64,000 nt of DNA from Variovorax sp. S12S4 (GCF_023195515.1 NZ_JALPKR020000002.1:3635001-3699000), one strand, 5' to 3'. Numbered from the stretch's first letter, positions 47,696-56,895 are shown. The notes: generated by a model from the sequence alone, not told the origin. A program made the numbers and translations.

Positions 47696-47735
47696 ACGAA
47701 ATTTCCAGCAATACGCTGGACAATCGTTGTTTGTA

Positions 47736-47748
47736 GTTGTACGATGAC
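47736..47748. promoter_or_regulatory. Second operator candidate, before the plus-arm Bug gene
   Basis: GTTGTACGATGAC shares the 11-base core TAGTTGTACGA with the reverse strand of the 46843-46855 site, and 17 of 23 surrounding positions agree. It sits about 30 bases before the start of the Bug gene at 47777, suggesting a separate regulated promoter within the plus arm. Confidence 0.6.
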
Positions 47749-47776
47749 TGACAACACAAACCAGCTGGAGACTTGA

Positions 47777-48754
47777 ATGAGTTTGAAAAGACGCGATCTG
47801 ATGCTCGGCGCCCTCGGTGGCGGTGTACTTGCAGCCAGCGGCGCTGCACATGCGGCCGACAACTGGCCATCGAAGCCGGTGCGTATTGTGGTGCCTTACC
47901 CGCCGGGCGGTTCGTCCGACATCATTGCCCGCTCCATCAGCCAGCCGCTGTCGGAAGCACTCGGCCAGCCGGTCATCGTCGAGAACAAGCCGGGCGCCAA
48001 CGGCAACCTCGGCGCCGATTACGTCGCCAAGTCCAAGCCCGATGGCTACACGCTGCTGCTGTGCGACGTGGGCGCGCTGGCCATCAGCCCCTCTGTCTAT
48101 ACGAAGCTGCCGTTCGATCCTTCGAAGGACCTGCGCGGCGTGACCATGCTGGCCTACTCGCCGCACTTGCTCGTGGTGCACCCGTCGGTGCAGGCCAACA
48201 GCCTGAAAGAGCTGATTGCGCTGTCGAAAAAGTCGGACATCAATTTTGCCGTGACCGCCACGGGCAGCGCGCCGCACCTTGCCGGCGTGGCGCTAGAGCG
48301 TGCCAGCGGCGCGCGCTGGCAATACGTGCCCTACAAGGGCGGCGTGCAGGCGGTGCAAGACACCGTGGCCGGCCAGACGCAGATCCTGATGAACGGCATG
48401 CTGGCGACGTTGCCGCACGTGCAAAGCGGCAAGCTCAAGGTGCTCGGCGTTTCCAAGTCGACGCGCATGCCGCTCATCGGCGAAGTGCCGACGATTGCGG
48501 AGCAGGGCGTGTCCGGCTTCGAGTCCGGCACGTGGCAGGGCGTGCGGGTTGCCAAGGGCACCCCGGACGCCATCGTGCAGCGCCTCAACAAAGAGCTGAT
48601 CACCGTCATCCGCTCGGCCGACATCCGCTCGCGCCTTGCAGGGCAGGGCGCAGAGGTCGTGACCATGGCGCCGGCCGAGGAAGAGCAGTTCTTCGGCAAG
48701 GAGCGCGTGCGCTGGGCCAAGGTCGTCGCCGACGCCGGAATCAAACTGGACTGA
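47777..48754 (+). CDS. Bug/TctC family receptor of the glucarate arm
   Basis: A 325-residue receptor with a possible twin-arginine-like signal (SLKRRDLMLGALGGGVLAAS). Bug motifs are [41 protein letters not shown] and SGKLKVLGVSKSTRMPLIGE. It follows the regulator and precedes kdgD by 46 bases in the plus operon, behind its own operator candidate. It should bind an aldarate or related acid, by context only. No TctAB genes are near, although a DctPQM importer is in the other arm. Confidence 0.88.
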   Translation: MSLKRRDLMLGALGGGVLAASGAAHAADNWPSKPVRIVVPYPPGGSSDIIARSISQPLSEALGQPVIVENKPGANGNLGADYVAKSKPDGYTLLLCDVGALAISPSVYTKLPFDPSKDLRGVTMLAYSPHLLVVHPSVQANSLKELIALSKKSDINFAVTATGSAPHLAGVALERASGARWQYVPYKGGVQAVQDTVAGQTQILMNGMLATLPHVQSGKLKVLGVSKSTRMPLIGEVPTIAEQGVSGFESGTWQGVRVAKGTPDAIVQRLNKELITVIRSADIRSRLAGQGAEVVTMAPAEEEQFFGKERVRWAKVVADAGIKLD

Positions 48755-48800
48755 TCGGCTCTACCGATCCATTTTTTAACTCACTCTCATTGGTGTCTCG

Positions 48801-49712
48801 ATGAACCCTCAAGAACTCAAATCCATCATGGGCTCCGGCCTGCTCTCGTTTCCGTTGACCGACTTCGACGCGAACGGGGACTTCAACAAGAGCAGCTACG
48901 AGAAGCGCCTCGAGTGGCTTGCTCCCTACGGCGCAAGCGCGCTGTTCGCGGCCGGCGGCACGGGTGAGTTCTTCTCGCTGACGGGCGACGAGTACCCCGG
49001 CATCATCAAGACCGCGGTCGACACCTGCCGCGGCGTGGTGCCGATCATCGCGGGCGCCGGCGGCCCCACGCGCTTTGCCATCCAGTGCGCGCAAGAAGCC
49101 GAGAAGGCCGGCGCCCACGGCATTTTGCTGCTCCCGCACTACCTGACCGAAGCCGGCCAGGAAGGCCTGGCCGCGCACGTCGAGGCCGTGTGCAAGAGCG
49201 TGAAGTTCGGCGTGATCGTCTACAACCGCGCCACCAGCCGACTCAAGCCCGAAACGCTGGCCGGCCTGGCCGAGCGCAACCCGAACCTCGTGGGCTTCAA
49301 GGACGGCATCGGCGACATCGAAGCCATGGTTGCCATCTACCAGAAGATGGGCGACCGCTTTGCCTACCTGGGCGGCCTGCCCACGGCCGAGGTGTATGCC
49401 GCGGCCTACAAGGCCATGGGCACGCCGGTGTATTCGTCGGCTGTCTTCAACTTCATTCCGAAGACCGCGGTGCAGTTCTACGAAGCCGTGCGCGACGACG
49501 ACATGGCCACCCAGCATCGCCTGCTGAAGGACTTCTTCATGCCCTACCTCGAGCTGCGCAACCGCACGCCGGGCTACGCGGTGAGCATCGTCAAGGCCGG
49601 CGCCAAGATCGTCGGCCACGACGCAGGCCCGGTACGCGCGCCACTCACCGACCTGAAGCCCGCCGAGATGGAGCAGCTGAAGGCGCTCATCGACGCACTC
49701 GGCCCGCAGTAA
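48801..49712 (+). CDS. kdgD: 5-dehydro-4-deoxyglucarate dehydratase
   Basis: A 303-residue enzyme of the dihydrodipicolinate synthase superfamily that dehydrates and decarboxylates 5-keto-4-deoxyglucarate to 2-oxoglutarate semialdehyde. [20 protein letters not shown] is the family N-terminus; the Schiff-base lysine is in [14 protein letters not shown], the tyrosine in [12 protein letters not shown], and [11 protein letters not shown] holds the substrate loop. It acts after GudD or GarD and before the aldehyde dehydrogenase of this operon. Confidence 0.94.
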   Translation: MNPQELKSIMGSGLLSFPLTDFDANGDFNKSSYEKRLEWLAPYGASALFAAGGTGEFFSLTGDEYPGIIKTAVDTCRGVVPIIAGAGGPTRFAIQCAQEAEKAGAHGILLLPHYLTEAGQEGLAAHVEAVCKSVKFGVIVYNRATSRLKPETLAGLAERNPNLVGFKDGIGDIEAMVAIYQKMGDRFAYLGGLPTAEVYAAAYKAMGTPVYSSAVFNFIPKTAVQFYEAVRDDDMATQHRLLKDFFMPYLELRNRTPGYAVSIVKAGAKIVGHDAGPVRAPLTDLKPAEMEQLKALIDALGPQ

Positions 49713-49762
49713 GCAGAACGAACAGCCGAATCAATCAACAACAACAACGGAGACAACGACAC

Positions 49763-50212
49763 ATGTTCATCAAGAAGCTTTTTCTGGTCGCTGCATCGGC
49801 CATGCTGTTCACGGGCTGCGCGATGATGCCCGCGGGCGGCGGCGCATCGGCGGAGCCGGCGGTGGCCGCGGCCGCCGAGCGGCTGCGCGTGGCAATGATC
49901 GACCCGACCCCGGCCGCCCTTGGCACGCTGGTGGCCGACGACCTGAGCTACGGCCATTCGGGCGGCAGGGTCGACACCAAGGACAGCTTCATCGGCGACC
50001 TGGTCGCCGGCAAGTCGGACTTCGTCAGCATCACCATCACCGAGCAGACCATCAAGGTGGTCGGTGGCGACACGGCCATCATGCGCCATACGCTTGCGGC
50101 CGATACACTGGATTCGGGCAAGCCCGGCAAGGTGGCGCTGAAGATCCTCGGCATCTGGAAGAAGCAGGGCAACGACTGGAAGTTGCTGGCCCGCCAAGCC
50201 GTGCGCATCTAG
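49763..50212 (+). CDS. NTF2-like (DUF4440) lipoprotein
   Basis: A 149-residue protein with a lipoprotein signal peptide ([20 protein letters not shown], lipobox LFTGC), followed by an NTF2-like domain: [40 protein letters not shown] and [21 protein letters not shown]4440 domains bind small ligands or act as isomerase-like folds. It lies inside the glucarate operon between kdgD and gudD, an odd place for an envelope protein. GGAGA upstream gives a plausible ribosome site. Function unknown. Confidence 0.82.
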   Translation: MFIKKLFLVAASAMLFTGCAMMPAGGGASAEPAVAAAAERLRVAMIDPTPAALGTLVADDLSYGHSGGRVDTKDSFIGDLVAGKSDFVSITITEQTIKVVGGDTAIMRHTLAADTLDSGKPGKVALKILGIWKKQGNDWKLLARQAVRI

Positions 50213-50240
50213 CACCCGCCATCCACCAGGTTTCGCGCAA

Positions 50241-51596
50241 ATGACAAATCCAGCTTCCATCTCTTCCGTTTCCGGCGCGCCTGTGGTCACCGGCATGCGC
50301 GTGGTGCCCGTCGCGGGCCACGACAGCATGCTGATGAACCTGAGCGGTGCGCACGGCCCGTTCTTTACGCGCAACCTGCTGATCCTGACCGACAGCGCCG
50401 GCAACACCGGCGTTGGCGAAGTGCCCGGCGGCGAGAAAATCCGCCAGACGCTCGAAGACGCGCGCGGCCTCATCGTGGGCCAGCCCATCGGCAAGTACAA
50501 CGCCGTGCTCAACAGCATGCGCAGCGCCTTCGCCAACCGCGACAGCGCGGGCCGCGGGCAGCAGACCTTCGACCTGCGCGTGACCATTCATGCGGTCACC
50601 GCCGCCGAAGCGGCACTGCTCGACCTGCTGGGCCAGCACCTCGGAGTGCCGGTGGCCGCACTGCTCGGCGAAGGCCAGCAGCGCGACGCCGTGCAGATGC
50701 TCGGCTACCTGTTCTACGTGGGCGACCGCAAGAAGACCGACCTGCCGTACGAGAGCGACCCCGGCGCCGACAACGACTGGTTCCGCCTGCGCCACGAAGA
50801 AGCGATGACCCCCGAAGCCATCGTGCGCCTGGCCGAAGCCACGCATGCGCGCTACGGCTTTACCGACTTCAAGCTCAAGGGCGGCGTGCTGCGCGGCGAA
50901 GAAGAGGTGGAGGCCATTCGTGCGCTGCACGAGCGCTTTCCGCAAGCGCGCGTCACGCTCGACCCCAACGGCGGCTGGCTGCTGCAAGATGCCATTCGCC
51001 TCTGCCGCGACTTGCACGGCGTCATGGCCTATGCCGAAGACCCGTGCGGTGCCGAGGGCGTGTTTTCCGGTCGCGAAGTCATGGCCGAGTTCCGCCGCGC
51101 CACGGGCCTGCCGACCGCCACCAACATGGTGGCGACCGACTGGCGCGAAATGGTGCACAGCCTCTCGCTGCAGTCGGTGGACATCCCCTTGGCCGACCCG
51201 CATTTCTGGACGCTGCAGGGCTCCGTGCGCGTCGCGCAGCTGTGCCAGGCCTGGGGCCTGACCTGGGGCTCGCATTCGAACAACCACTTCGATGTGTCGC
51301 TTGCCATGTTCACGCATGTGGCGGCGGCCGCGCCGGGCAAGGTCACGGCCATCGACACGCACTGGATCTGGCAGGACGGCCAGCACCTGACCAAGGCGCC
51401 GCTGCAGATCGAGGGCGGCTTCGTGAAGGTGCCGACCCGCGGCGGGCTTGGCATCGAGCTCGACATGGACGAGGTCGAGAAGGCGCACCAGCTCTACCTG
51501 AAGCACGGGCTGGGGGCGCGCAACGATGCGCAAGCCATGCAATACCTGATCCCCGGGTGGACTTTCGACAATAAAAAACCATGTCTGGTCCGCTGA
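50241..51596 (+). CDS. gudD: glucarate dehydratase
   Basis: A 451-residue enolase-superfamily enzyme that dehydrates D-glucarate to 5-keto-4-deoxyglucarate. Marks are [39 protein letters not shown] (catalytic K-x-K), [11 protein letters not shown] (metal Asp), [11 protein letters not shown] (metal Glu), TNMVATDW and [18 protein letters not shown] (catalytic His). Length is normal. It lies in the plus arm, followed by a hairpin and then the aldehyde dehydrogenase. Confidence 0.96.
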   Translation: MTNPASISSVSGAPVVTGMRVVPVAGHDSMLMNLSGAHGPFFTRNLLILTDSAGNTGVGEVPGGEKIRQTLEDARGLIVGQPIGKYNAVLNSMRSAFANRDSAGRGQQTFDLRVTIHAVTAAEAALLDLLGQHLGVPVAALLGEGQQRDAVQMLGYLFYVGDRKKTDLPYESDPGADNDWFRLRHEEAMTPEAIVRLAEATHARYGFTDFKLKGGVLRGEEEVEAIRALHERFPQARVTLDPNGGWLLQDAIRLCRDLHGVMAYAEDPCGAEGVFSGREVMAEFRRATGLPTATNMVATDWREMVHSLSLQSVDIPLADPHFWTLQGSVRVAQLCQAWGLTWGSHSNNHFDVSLAMFTHVAAAAPGKVTAIDTHWIWQDGQHLTKAPLQIEGGFVKVPTRGGLGIELDMDEVEKAHQLYLKHGLGARNDAQAMQYLIPGWTFDNKKPCLVR

Positions 51597-51624
51597 AGGT
51601 TTAGTCTCCCGTTTCCATTTCCGC

Positions 51625-51657
51625 AGCCGGACACCCAGTGCCCGGCTTCTTTCTTTT
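51625..51657 (+). terminator. Terminator or attenuator between gudD and the aldehyde dehydrogenase gene
   Basis: AGCCGG and CCGGCT form a 6-bp stem around an 11-base loop, followed by TCTTTCTTTT. This is the form of an intrinsic terminator but with a short stem, so partial read-through into the dehydrogenase gene is likely. Confidence 0.55.
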
Positions 51658-51679
51658 CATCGAGCAGCAAGGAAAACAC

Positions 51680-53116
51680 ATGCAAAACTTCGACAACCTG
51701 ATCGGCGGCGAATGGCGCGCGGGCAGCAGCTACAGCCCGAACGTGAACCCCAGCAACCTGGCCGACGTGCTGGGCCAGTACACCCAGGGCGATGCCTCGC
51801 ACGTGGAAGCCGCCGTGGCCGCCGCCACCGCCGCCTTCCCCGCCTGGGCCACCGGCAGCGTGCAGGCACGCTCCGACGCGCTGGACAAGATCGGCACCGA
51901 AATCCTCGCGCGCAAGGAAGAGCTCGGCACGCTGCTCGCCCGTGAAGAAGGCAAGACCAAGGCCGAAGGCATCGGCGAAGCCACCCGTGCCGGCCAGATC
52001 TTCAAGTTCTTCGCCGGCGAATGCCTGCGCCTGTCGGGCGAGCTCGTGCCCTCGGTGCGCCCCAACATCGGCGTCGAAATCACGCGCGAGCCCGTCGGCG
52101 TCGTCGGCCTCATCACCCCCTGGAACTTCCCCATCGCCATTCCGGCCTGGAAGATCGCCCCGGCGCTTGCCTTCGGCAACTGCGTGGTGCTGAAGCCCGC
52201 CGACCTCGTGCCCGGCAGCGCCTGGGCCCTGTCCGAAATCATCAGCCGCTCGGGCATTCCCGCGGGCGTGTTCAACCTGGTAATGGGCCGCGGCAGCGTC
52301 ATCGGCAACGCGCTGGTCAACCACCCGGGCATCCATGCCATCAGCTTCACCGGCTCGGTGGGCGTGGGCCGCAACATCGCCATCCAGTGCGTGACCAACC
52401 ACAAGAAGGTGCAGCTGGAGATGGGCGGCAAGAACCCGCAGGTCATCCTGGACGACGCCGACCTGACCCAGGCCGTGGAGCTGAGCGTGCAAAGCGCCTT
52501 CTATTCCACCGGCCAGCGTTGCACGGCCTCCAGCCGCCTGATCGTCACCGAAGGCATCTACCCCAAGTTCATCGAGGCGATGAAGGCCCGCATGGCCAAG
52601 ATCAAGGTGGGCGACGCACTGGCCCAGGGCACCGACATCGGCCCCGTCTCGTCCAAGTCGCAGCTCGACCAGGACATGGAATACGTGGCCATCGGCAAGG
52701 GCGAGGGCGCCACCCTGGCTGCGGGCGGCGAGCTCCTGAAGCTGGAGACCGACGGCTACTACATGTCGCCCACGCTGTTCAGCGAAACGGCTGCCGCCAT
52801 GCGCATCAACAAGGAAGAAATCTTCGGCCCGGTGGCGAGCGTGATTCGCGTGAAGAACTACGAAGAAGCGCTGGCCACGGCCAACGACACGGAGTTCGGC
52901 CTCTCTGCGGGCATTGCAACCACGAGCCTGAAGTACGCCACGCACTTCAAGCGCCACAGCCAGGCCGGCATGGTGATGGTGAACCTGCCCACGGCGGGCG
53001 TGGACTACCACGTGCCGTTCGGCGGCCGCAAGGGTTCGAGCTACGGCCCGCGCGAGCAGGGCAAGTACGCGCAGGAGTTCTTCACCACCGTGAAGACGGC
53101 CTACACGCTGGCTTGA
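51680..53116 (+). CDS. 2-oxoglutarate semialdehyde (2,5-dioxovalerate) dehydrogenase
   Basis: A 478-residue NAD(P)-dependent aldehyde dehydrogenase. FNLIGGEW-like start (FDNLIGGEWRAGSSYSPNVN), the substrate-channel region VGLITPWNFPIAIPAWKIAP, the NAD site ITFTGSVGVG-type (HAISFTGSVGVGRNIA), the catalytic Glu in VQLEMGGKNPQV and Cys in STGQRCTASSRLIV are all present. In this operon it should oxidise the semialdehyde made by KdgD to 2-oxoglutarate. GGAAAACAC before ATG 51680 is a modest ribosome site. Other aldehyde substrates remain possible. Confidence 0.92.
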   Translation: MQNFDNLIGGEWRAGSSYSPNVNPSNLADVLGQYTQGDASHVEAAVAAATAAFPAWATGSVQARSDALDKIGTEILARKEELGTLLAREEGKTKAEGIGEATRAGQIFKFFAGECLRLSGELVPSVRPNIGVEITREPVGVVGLITPWNFPIAIPAWKIAPALAFGNCVVLKPADLVPGSAWALSEIISRSGIPAGVFNLVMGRGSVIGNALVNHPGIHAISFTGSVGVGRNIAIQCVTNHKKVQLEMGGKNPQVILDDADLTQAVELSVQSAFYSTGQRCTASSRLIVTEGIYPKFIEAMKARMAKIKVGDALAQGTDIGPVSSKSQLDQDMEYVAIGKGEGATLAAGGELLKLETDGYYMSPTLFSETAAAMRINKEEIFGPVASVIRVKNYEEALATANDTEFGLSAGIATTSLKYATHFKRHSQAGMVMVNLPTAGVDYHVPFGGRKGSSYGPREQGKYAQEFFTTVKTAYTLA

Positions 53117-53124
53117 TGTTCCCC

Positions 53125-53153
53125 CGGCCACCCGCCTTCAAAGCGGGTGGCCG
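53125..53153. terminator. Bidirectional terminator at the convergent aldH/MFS end
   Basis: CGGCCACCCGC and GCGGGTGGCCG form a perfect 11-bp stem with a 7-base loop. It lies in the 21-base gap between the two converging genes and reaches into the last codons of the MFS gene. The T runs are short on both sides, but the stem is very stable. Confidence 0.78.
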
Positions 53154-54403
53154 CTGCGCGCCATCGAGCGCCGCAGCCCCAGTGCAAGCAGCACGCCCAT
53201 CGCGCCCGCCAGGGCGACGATGACGGCCGCCGCCGGCCAGCCCATTGAGTCCACCGCACCGCCCACGATCACGGGGCCGATCATCTGGCCGAGATTGCTG
53301 CCCAGCATGAGCAAGCCCATCGACATCGGTATCAGCCGCGCGCTCGGTGACACGATGGGAGAGGTGCCGATCAGCGTTGCAGGGAGCAGGCCGCCCGCGC
53401 CCGAAAAAGCCAGGCACAGCAAGAACGCCGGCAACGCACCGAGCACCGGCAGGAAGATGCCGATGGCCGAGAGGCCCATCGACGCGCTGGCCACGGCCGC
53501 CAGCAGCCAGCGCGCCACGCCGCGTTTCAGCAGCACGCCGGCTGCAAGATTGCCCGCCACGTTGACGCAGCAGGCCACCGCGCTCAGCGCCCCTGCCGCG
53601 GCCATGCCCACGCCCATGCGCTCGATCAGCAGCACCGGCAGAAAGCTGAAGAGCGCGAAGAACTGCAGGCTGTAGATCACGAACGAGGCCGCGATCAGCG
53701 CCGGCGCGCCGGCCTTGGCGGTGGCGGCCGCATCGCGCGCCATGCTGTGCCATGACACTGGCGCGGCGCTGGCGGTGGCGCTGCGCGAAACGCCAAGCAG
53801 CAGCAACAGCGCAAGCAGCGCCGCAAGCGCGGCATTGGTCAGCCAGAAGCCGCGCCAGCCATCGAGCAGCGAGCCGCTGAACAGCGCAATTGCAATGCCG
53901 GTCGGCATGAAGCAGCTCCAGATTGCAAAGGCCAGGTCCTTGCCGCCGGGCGCAACCATGCGTTGCAGCACCGATGGCCCGGCAATGGTGATCAGCACGA
54001 ACCCAAGGCCTTCGACGATGCGGCCGGCCAGCAGCATTGCCACGCTGTTTGCCAGCGCACCCGCCGTGCTGCCGGCGGCAATGGCCAGCAGCCCGGCGAG
54101 CACCAGGCGCCTGTCGCCGGCGCGCGCGACCCAGGCGCCGACCGGCACGGCACCGGCCACGCCCAGCAGCGAGAACATCGCCATCAGCCAGCCGACCATC
54201 GAGAGGTCGAGCCCGAAATCCGCGCGCAACTGCGGCACCGCGATGGCGACCTTGCCGACCTGGAGCGAGGCCGCCACACCGGCGGCCACCACCAGCGCCA
54301 CGCCGCGCCAGTGTGTTGAAGAAGAAGAGAGGGGAAGGGCGGCAGGCGGTGCGCCGGCCATTTCGAATTGCTTCTGCATGCCGCCACTTTGCGGCGAATG
54401 CAT
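53138..54403 (-). CDS. MFS transporter
   Basis: A 421-residue, 12-segment major facilitator. The cytoplasmic loop 2-3 motif is GAWVARAGDRRLVLAGLLAI (G-x3-D/R-x-G-R-R type), and segments such as ALIAASFVIYSLQFFALFSF and AAVIVALAGAMGVLLALGLR are clear. The profile resembles drug-proton antiporters or CynX/ProP-type carriers; substrate not evident. The start could be ATG 54403 or 54379; neither has a strong ribosome site. It is divergent from a LysR gene, which probably controls it. Confidence 0.85.
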   Translation of the reverse strand: MHSPQSGGMQKQFEMAGAPPAALPLSSSSTHWRGVALVVAAGVAASLQVGKVAIAVPQLRADFGLDLSMVGWLMAMFSLLGVAGAVPVGAWVARAGDRRLVLAGLLAIAAGSTAGALANSVAMLLAGRIVEGLGFVLITIAGPSVLQRMVAPGGKDLAFAIWSCFMPTGIAIALFSGSLLDGWRGFWLTNAALAALLALLLLLGVSRSATASAAPVSWHSMARDAAATAKAGAPALIAASFVIYSLQFFALFSFLPVLLIERMGVGMAAAGALSAVACCVNVAGNLAAGVLLKRGVARWLLAAVASASMGLSAIGIFLPVLGALPAFLLCLAFSGAGGLLPATLIGTSPIVSPSARLIPMSMGLLMLGSNLGQMIGPVIVGGAVDSMGWPAAAVIVALAGAMGVLLALGLRRSMARSGHPL

Positions 54404-54433
54404 GATCAATGAAAGCGAATAATATCGGCCAAG

Positions 54434-54445
54434 TCAATCGATTGA
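54434..54445. promoter_or_regulatory. Palindrome between the MFS and LysR genes
   Basis: TCAATCGATTGA is a perfect 12-bp palindrome seven bases before the LysR start codon and 31 bases from the MFS start, in a 49-base divergent gap. It is a likely LysR operator or part of one. Confidence 0.5.
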
Positions 54446-54452
54446 AAAGATC

Positions 54453-55478
54453 ATGCTGGACATCCTCACGCTCAGCCAGATGCAGATGTTCGTCGCCGTG
54501 GCGGACGCCGGGAGCTTTCGCGCCGGTGCCGCGCGGCTGCACCGCGTGCAGTCGGCCGTGAGCCATGCCATTGCCAATCTTGAAGAGCAGCTGCAGGTGC
54601 GGCTCTTCGACCGCTCGGGCCACAAGCCTGTGCTCACGCCCACGGGCAAAGCGCTGCTTGGCGACGTGAGGGTCATCCTGTCGAAGGTCGAGGCGCTGCG
54701 CTCGCGTGCGCAGGGGCTCGAGCAAGGCATAGAGCTGGGCCTGGCGATAGCGGTGGACACGCTTTTTCCGCCTGATCTTCTGGCCAGCGCGCTGCGCGGC
54801 ATGCATGCGGTCTACCCGAGCATTGCCATCCGCGTGGAATACAGCTCGATGGGCGGCACCATCGATGCATTGAGTTCGGGCCGGTGCGATCTGGCCATTG
54901 CGGCCTTCGGCCATGCCGAAGAAAAAATCAGCCGCGAGTTCCTGATGGTGCTGCATACGCTCGCGGTTGCGGCGCCTTCCCATGCGCTGGCCGTCCATGC
55001 GCGGCAACGCGGCGCCAAAGGCCTGGACACCGCGGCAGCGGAGCACGTGCAAATCGTGGTGGAAGACCCGAGCACGCTCAGCCAGGGTTACGACATCGAC
55101 GTGCTCTCGCCTTCAACCTGGCGCGTGACCGACATGTACGCCAAGCTCGCGCTGCTGCGCGCGGGCCTGGGGTGGGGAAAGATGCCCTCATGGCTCGTGG
55201 CGGGCGACCTGGCCGCCGGAACGCTGGTGCAATTGCCGGTAAGCCGCATCGGCCCTGAAGGCGCAACCAGCCAGCAGTGCCACTTTTGCCACCGCGCCGA
55301 CAAGACACCGGGCGCAGGTGCCGCGCTGCTGCGCGAGTGCCTCATGGCGGAAGCGAAAGCGGCGGCGCCCGGCGGCGGCGCCGCATCAGCATTTCCACGA
55401 GCTCGAAAATCCCCTCGCTCAGCAGCGCCAGCGCCGCGGCCGGCAGCGCCCCGGCCAAGAGCAGCTCGCGGTCGTTGA
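54453..55478 (+). CDS. LysR-family transcriptional regulator
   Basis: A LysR protein with the helix-turn-helix in the first 60 residues (LSQMQMFVAVADAGSFRAGA, then RVQSAVSHAIANLEEQLQVR). The effector domain runs to about residue 300, where the normal end would be near LLRECLMAE. The last 40 residues (rich in Ala, Pro and Arg) extend into antisense of the convergent transporter gene, a 137-base overlap, and resemble read-through of a lost stop. The divergent MFS gene is the likely target. Confidence 0.85.
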   Translation: MLDILTLSQMQMFVAVADAGSFRAGAARLHRVQSAVSHAIANLEEQLQVRLFDRSGHKPVLTPTGKALLGDVRVILSKVEALRSRAQGLEQGIELGLAIAVDTLFPPDLLASALRGMHAVYPSIAIRVEYSSMGGTIDALSSGRCDLAIAAFGHAEEKISREFLMVLHTLAVAAPSHALAVHARQRGAKGLDTAAAEHVQIVVEDPSTLSQGYDIDVLSPSTWRVTDMYAKLALLRAGLGWGKMPSWLVAGDLAAGTLVQLPVSRIGPEGATSQQCHFCHRADKTPGAGAALLRECLMAEAKAAAPGGGAASAFPRARKSPRSAAPAPRPAAPRPRAARGR

Positions 55479-56895
55479 GCGCGAGACCGGTCACGATGCG
55501 CTCGCCGAAGCCGCCCGCGCCGATGAACGCCGCAATGGTCGCCGTGCCGATGGCAATGGCCGTGGCTGTTCGAATGCCCGCCAGCAGCGTCGGCAATGCA
55601 AGCGGCAGCAGCACCAGCCGCAGACTCTGCGGCGGCGTCATGCCAAGCGCGGTGCCCGCCATGCGCAGGCCGTTCGGCACTTCGGCAAGGCCCGTTACCG
55701 TGTTGCGCATGATCGGCAGCAACGAATAGAGCGTGAGCGCAATCAACGCCGGCAATGCACCGATGGCGCCGAGCAGTGAAATGAGCACCGCGAGCAATGC
55801 GAGCGACGGCACGGTCTGCAAGATGCTCGCAATACCGAGCACCGCCGCGCGCAGCCGCACATGCGAAAACACCAGGATCGCGAGCGGCACGCCGATCAGG
55901 ATCGCGACACCCACCGACACTGCCACCAGCACCAGGTGCTGCCGCGTGAGCTGCCAGAGGTCGGCCCCGAACAGCTTGGCGGTGAAGCCGCGCTTGGCTT
56001 CCCTTGGCTGGGCCTTGCCGCCGGTGCCCGTGCCGGCCAGGAAGTCGCGCGCAATCGCATCGAAGGGCACGCTCTGCAGCTCGGCGCGCGCATTCATCGC
56101 GATCATCGCGCGCTCGTCGATGCGGCCTTCGAGCGCCTGCAGCGCGGCCCACGCCTTGGGCAGCCGCGTGGGCAGGTCGAGCCGGTACAGCAGCACGGCG
56201 TCGTAGCGCGGAAAGTACTTCTTGTCGTCTTCGAGCACGCGCAGGCCCAAGTGGTCGATCTTGGCATCCGTGGTGTAGATGTCGATCGCATCGATCTGCT
56301 TTGCGGCCACAGCCTCATAGGCCAAGCCGTGGTCGAGTCCGGTCGGCGTCTGGGTGAAGCCGTAGCGCGCGGCAAGGCCCTTCCAGCCGTCGGCGCGGCC
56401 GATGAACTCGTTCGACAGGCCGAGCTTGAGCTCGGGGTGGCGCGCCAGGTCGCTCAGCGTGCGCAGGCCCAGCCGTTCGGCATCGGCCGCGCGCACCGCG
56501 AGCGCATAGCCGTCGTTGAAGCCCAGCGGAACGGCCACGCCCAGGCCCAGCGGTGCCAGTGCCGCATTCATGGCTTCGCGCGTGTCGGCCGGCGAGCCCT
56601 TCAGGATTTCCAGCGCAATGGTGCCGGTGTATTCGGCGTACACATCGATGGCACCCGAACGCAGCGCCTCGTAGACGATGGCGGTGTTGCCGAGGCCTTG
56701 GCGCACCACGGGCGGCGATGCGGTGTGCGGCGCCGCCGTCTGCGCCAGCAGCTCGGCCAGGATGTACGACTCCGTGAAGCGCTTGGAGCCGACGCGCAGC
56801 GTGCCGTCGGCCGGCTGCGCCGATGCGGTGGCGCCGAGCCAGGCCATGACGAACAAGAGCCAGGTGGTGCGCAGGATGCGGTGGGGCAGGTGCAT
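55342..56895 (-). CDS. fused substrate-binding protein/permease of the glycine-betaine (OpuC/ProX-W) ABC type
   Basis: A 517-residue fusion. A signal peptide (LLFVMAWLGATASA) leads an OpuAC-type binding domain to about residue 290 (VGSKRFTESYILAELLAQ, YAEYTGTIALEILKG, GLSNEFIGRADGWKGLAARY). A BPD-type permease domain with five or six segments follows (LIGVPLAILVFSHVRLRAAV, ALIALTLYSLLPIMRNTVTG with the EAA-like loop). Such fusions import choline, betaine or related quaternary amines. No ATP-binding gene is next to it in this window, which is odd. Convergent overlap of 137 bases with the LysR gene. Confidence 0.88.
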   Translation of the reverse strand: MHLPHRILRTTWLLFVMAWLGATASAQPADGTLRVGSKRFTESYILAELLAQTAAPHTASPPVVRQGLGNTAIVYEALRSGAIDVYAEYTGTIALEILKGSPADTREAMNAALAPLGLGVAVPLGFNDGYALAVRAADAERLGLRTLSDLARHPELKLGLSNEFIGRADGWKGLAARYGFTQTPTGLDHGLAYEAVAAKQIDAIDIYTTDAKIDHLGLRVLEDDKKYFPRYDAVLLYRLDLPTRLPKAWAALQALEGRIDERAMIAMNARAELQSVPFDAIARDFLAGTGTGGKAQPREAKRGFTAKLFGADLWQLTRQHLVLVAVSVGVAILIGVPLAILVFSHVRLRAAVLGIASILQTVPSLALLAVLISLLGAIGALPALIALTLYSLLPIMRNTVTGLAEVPNGLRMAGTALGMTPPQSLRLVLLPLALPTLLAGIRTATAIAIGTATIAAFIGAGGFGERIVTGLALNDRELLLAGALPAAALALLSEGIFELVEMLMRRRRRAPPLSLPP

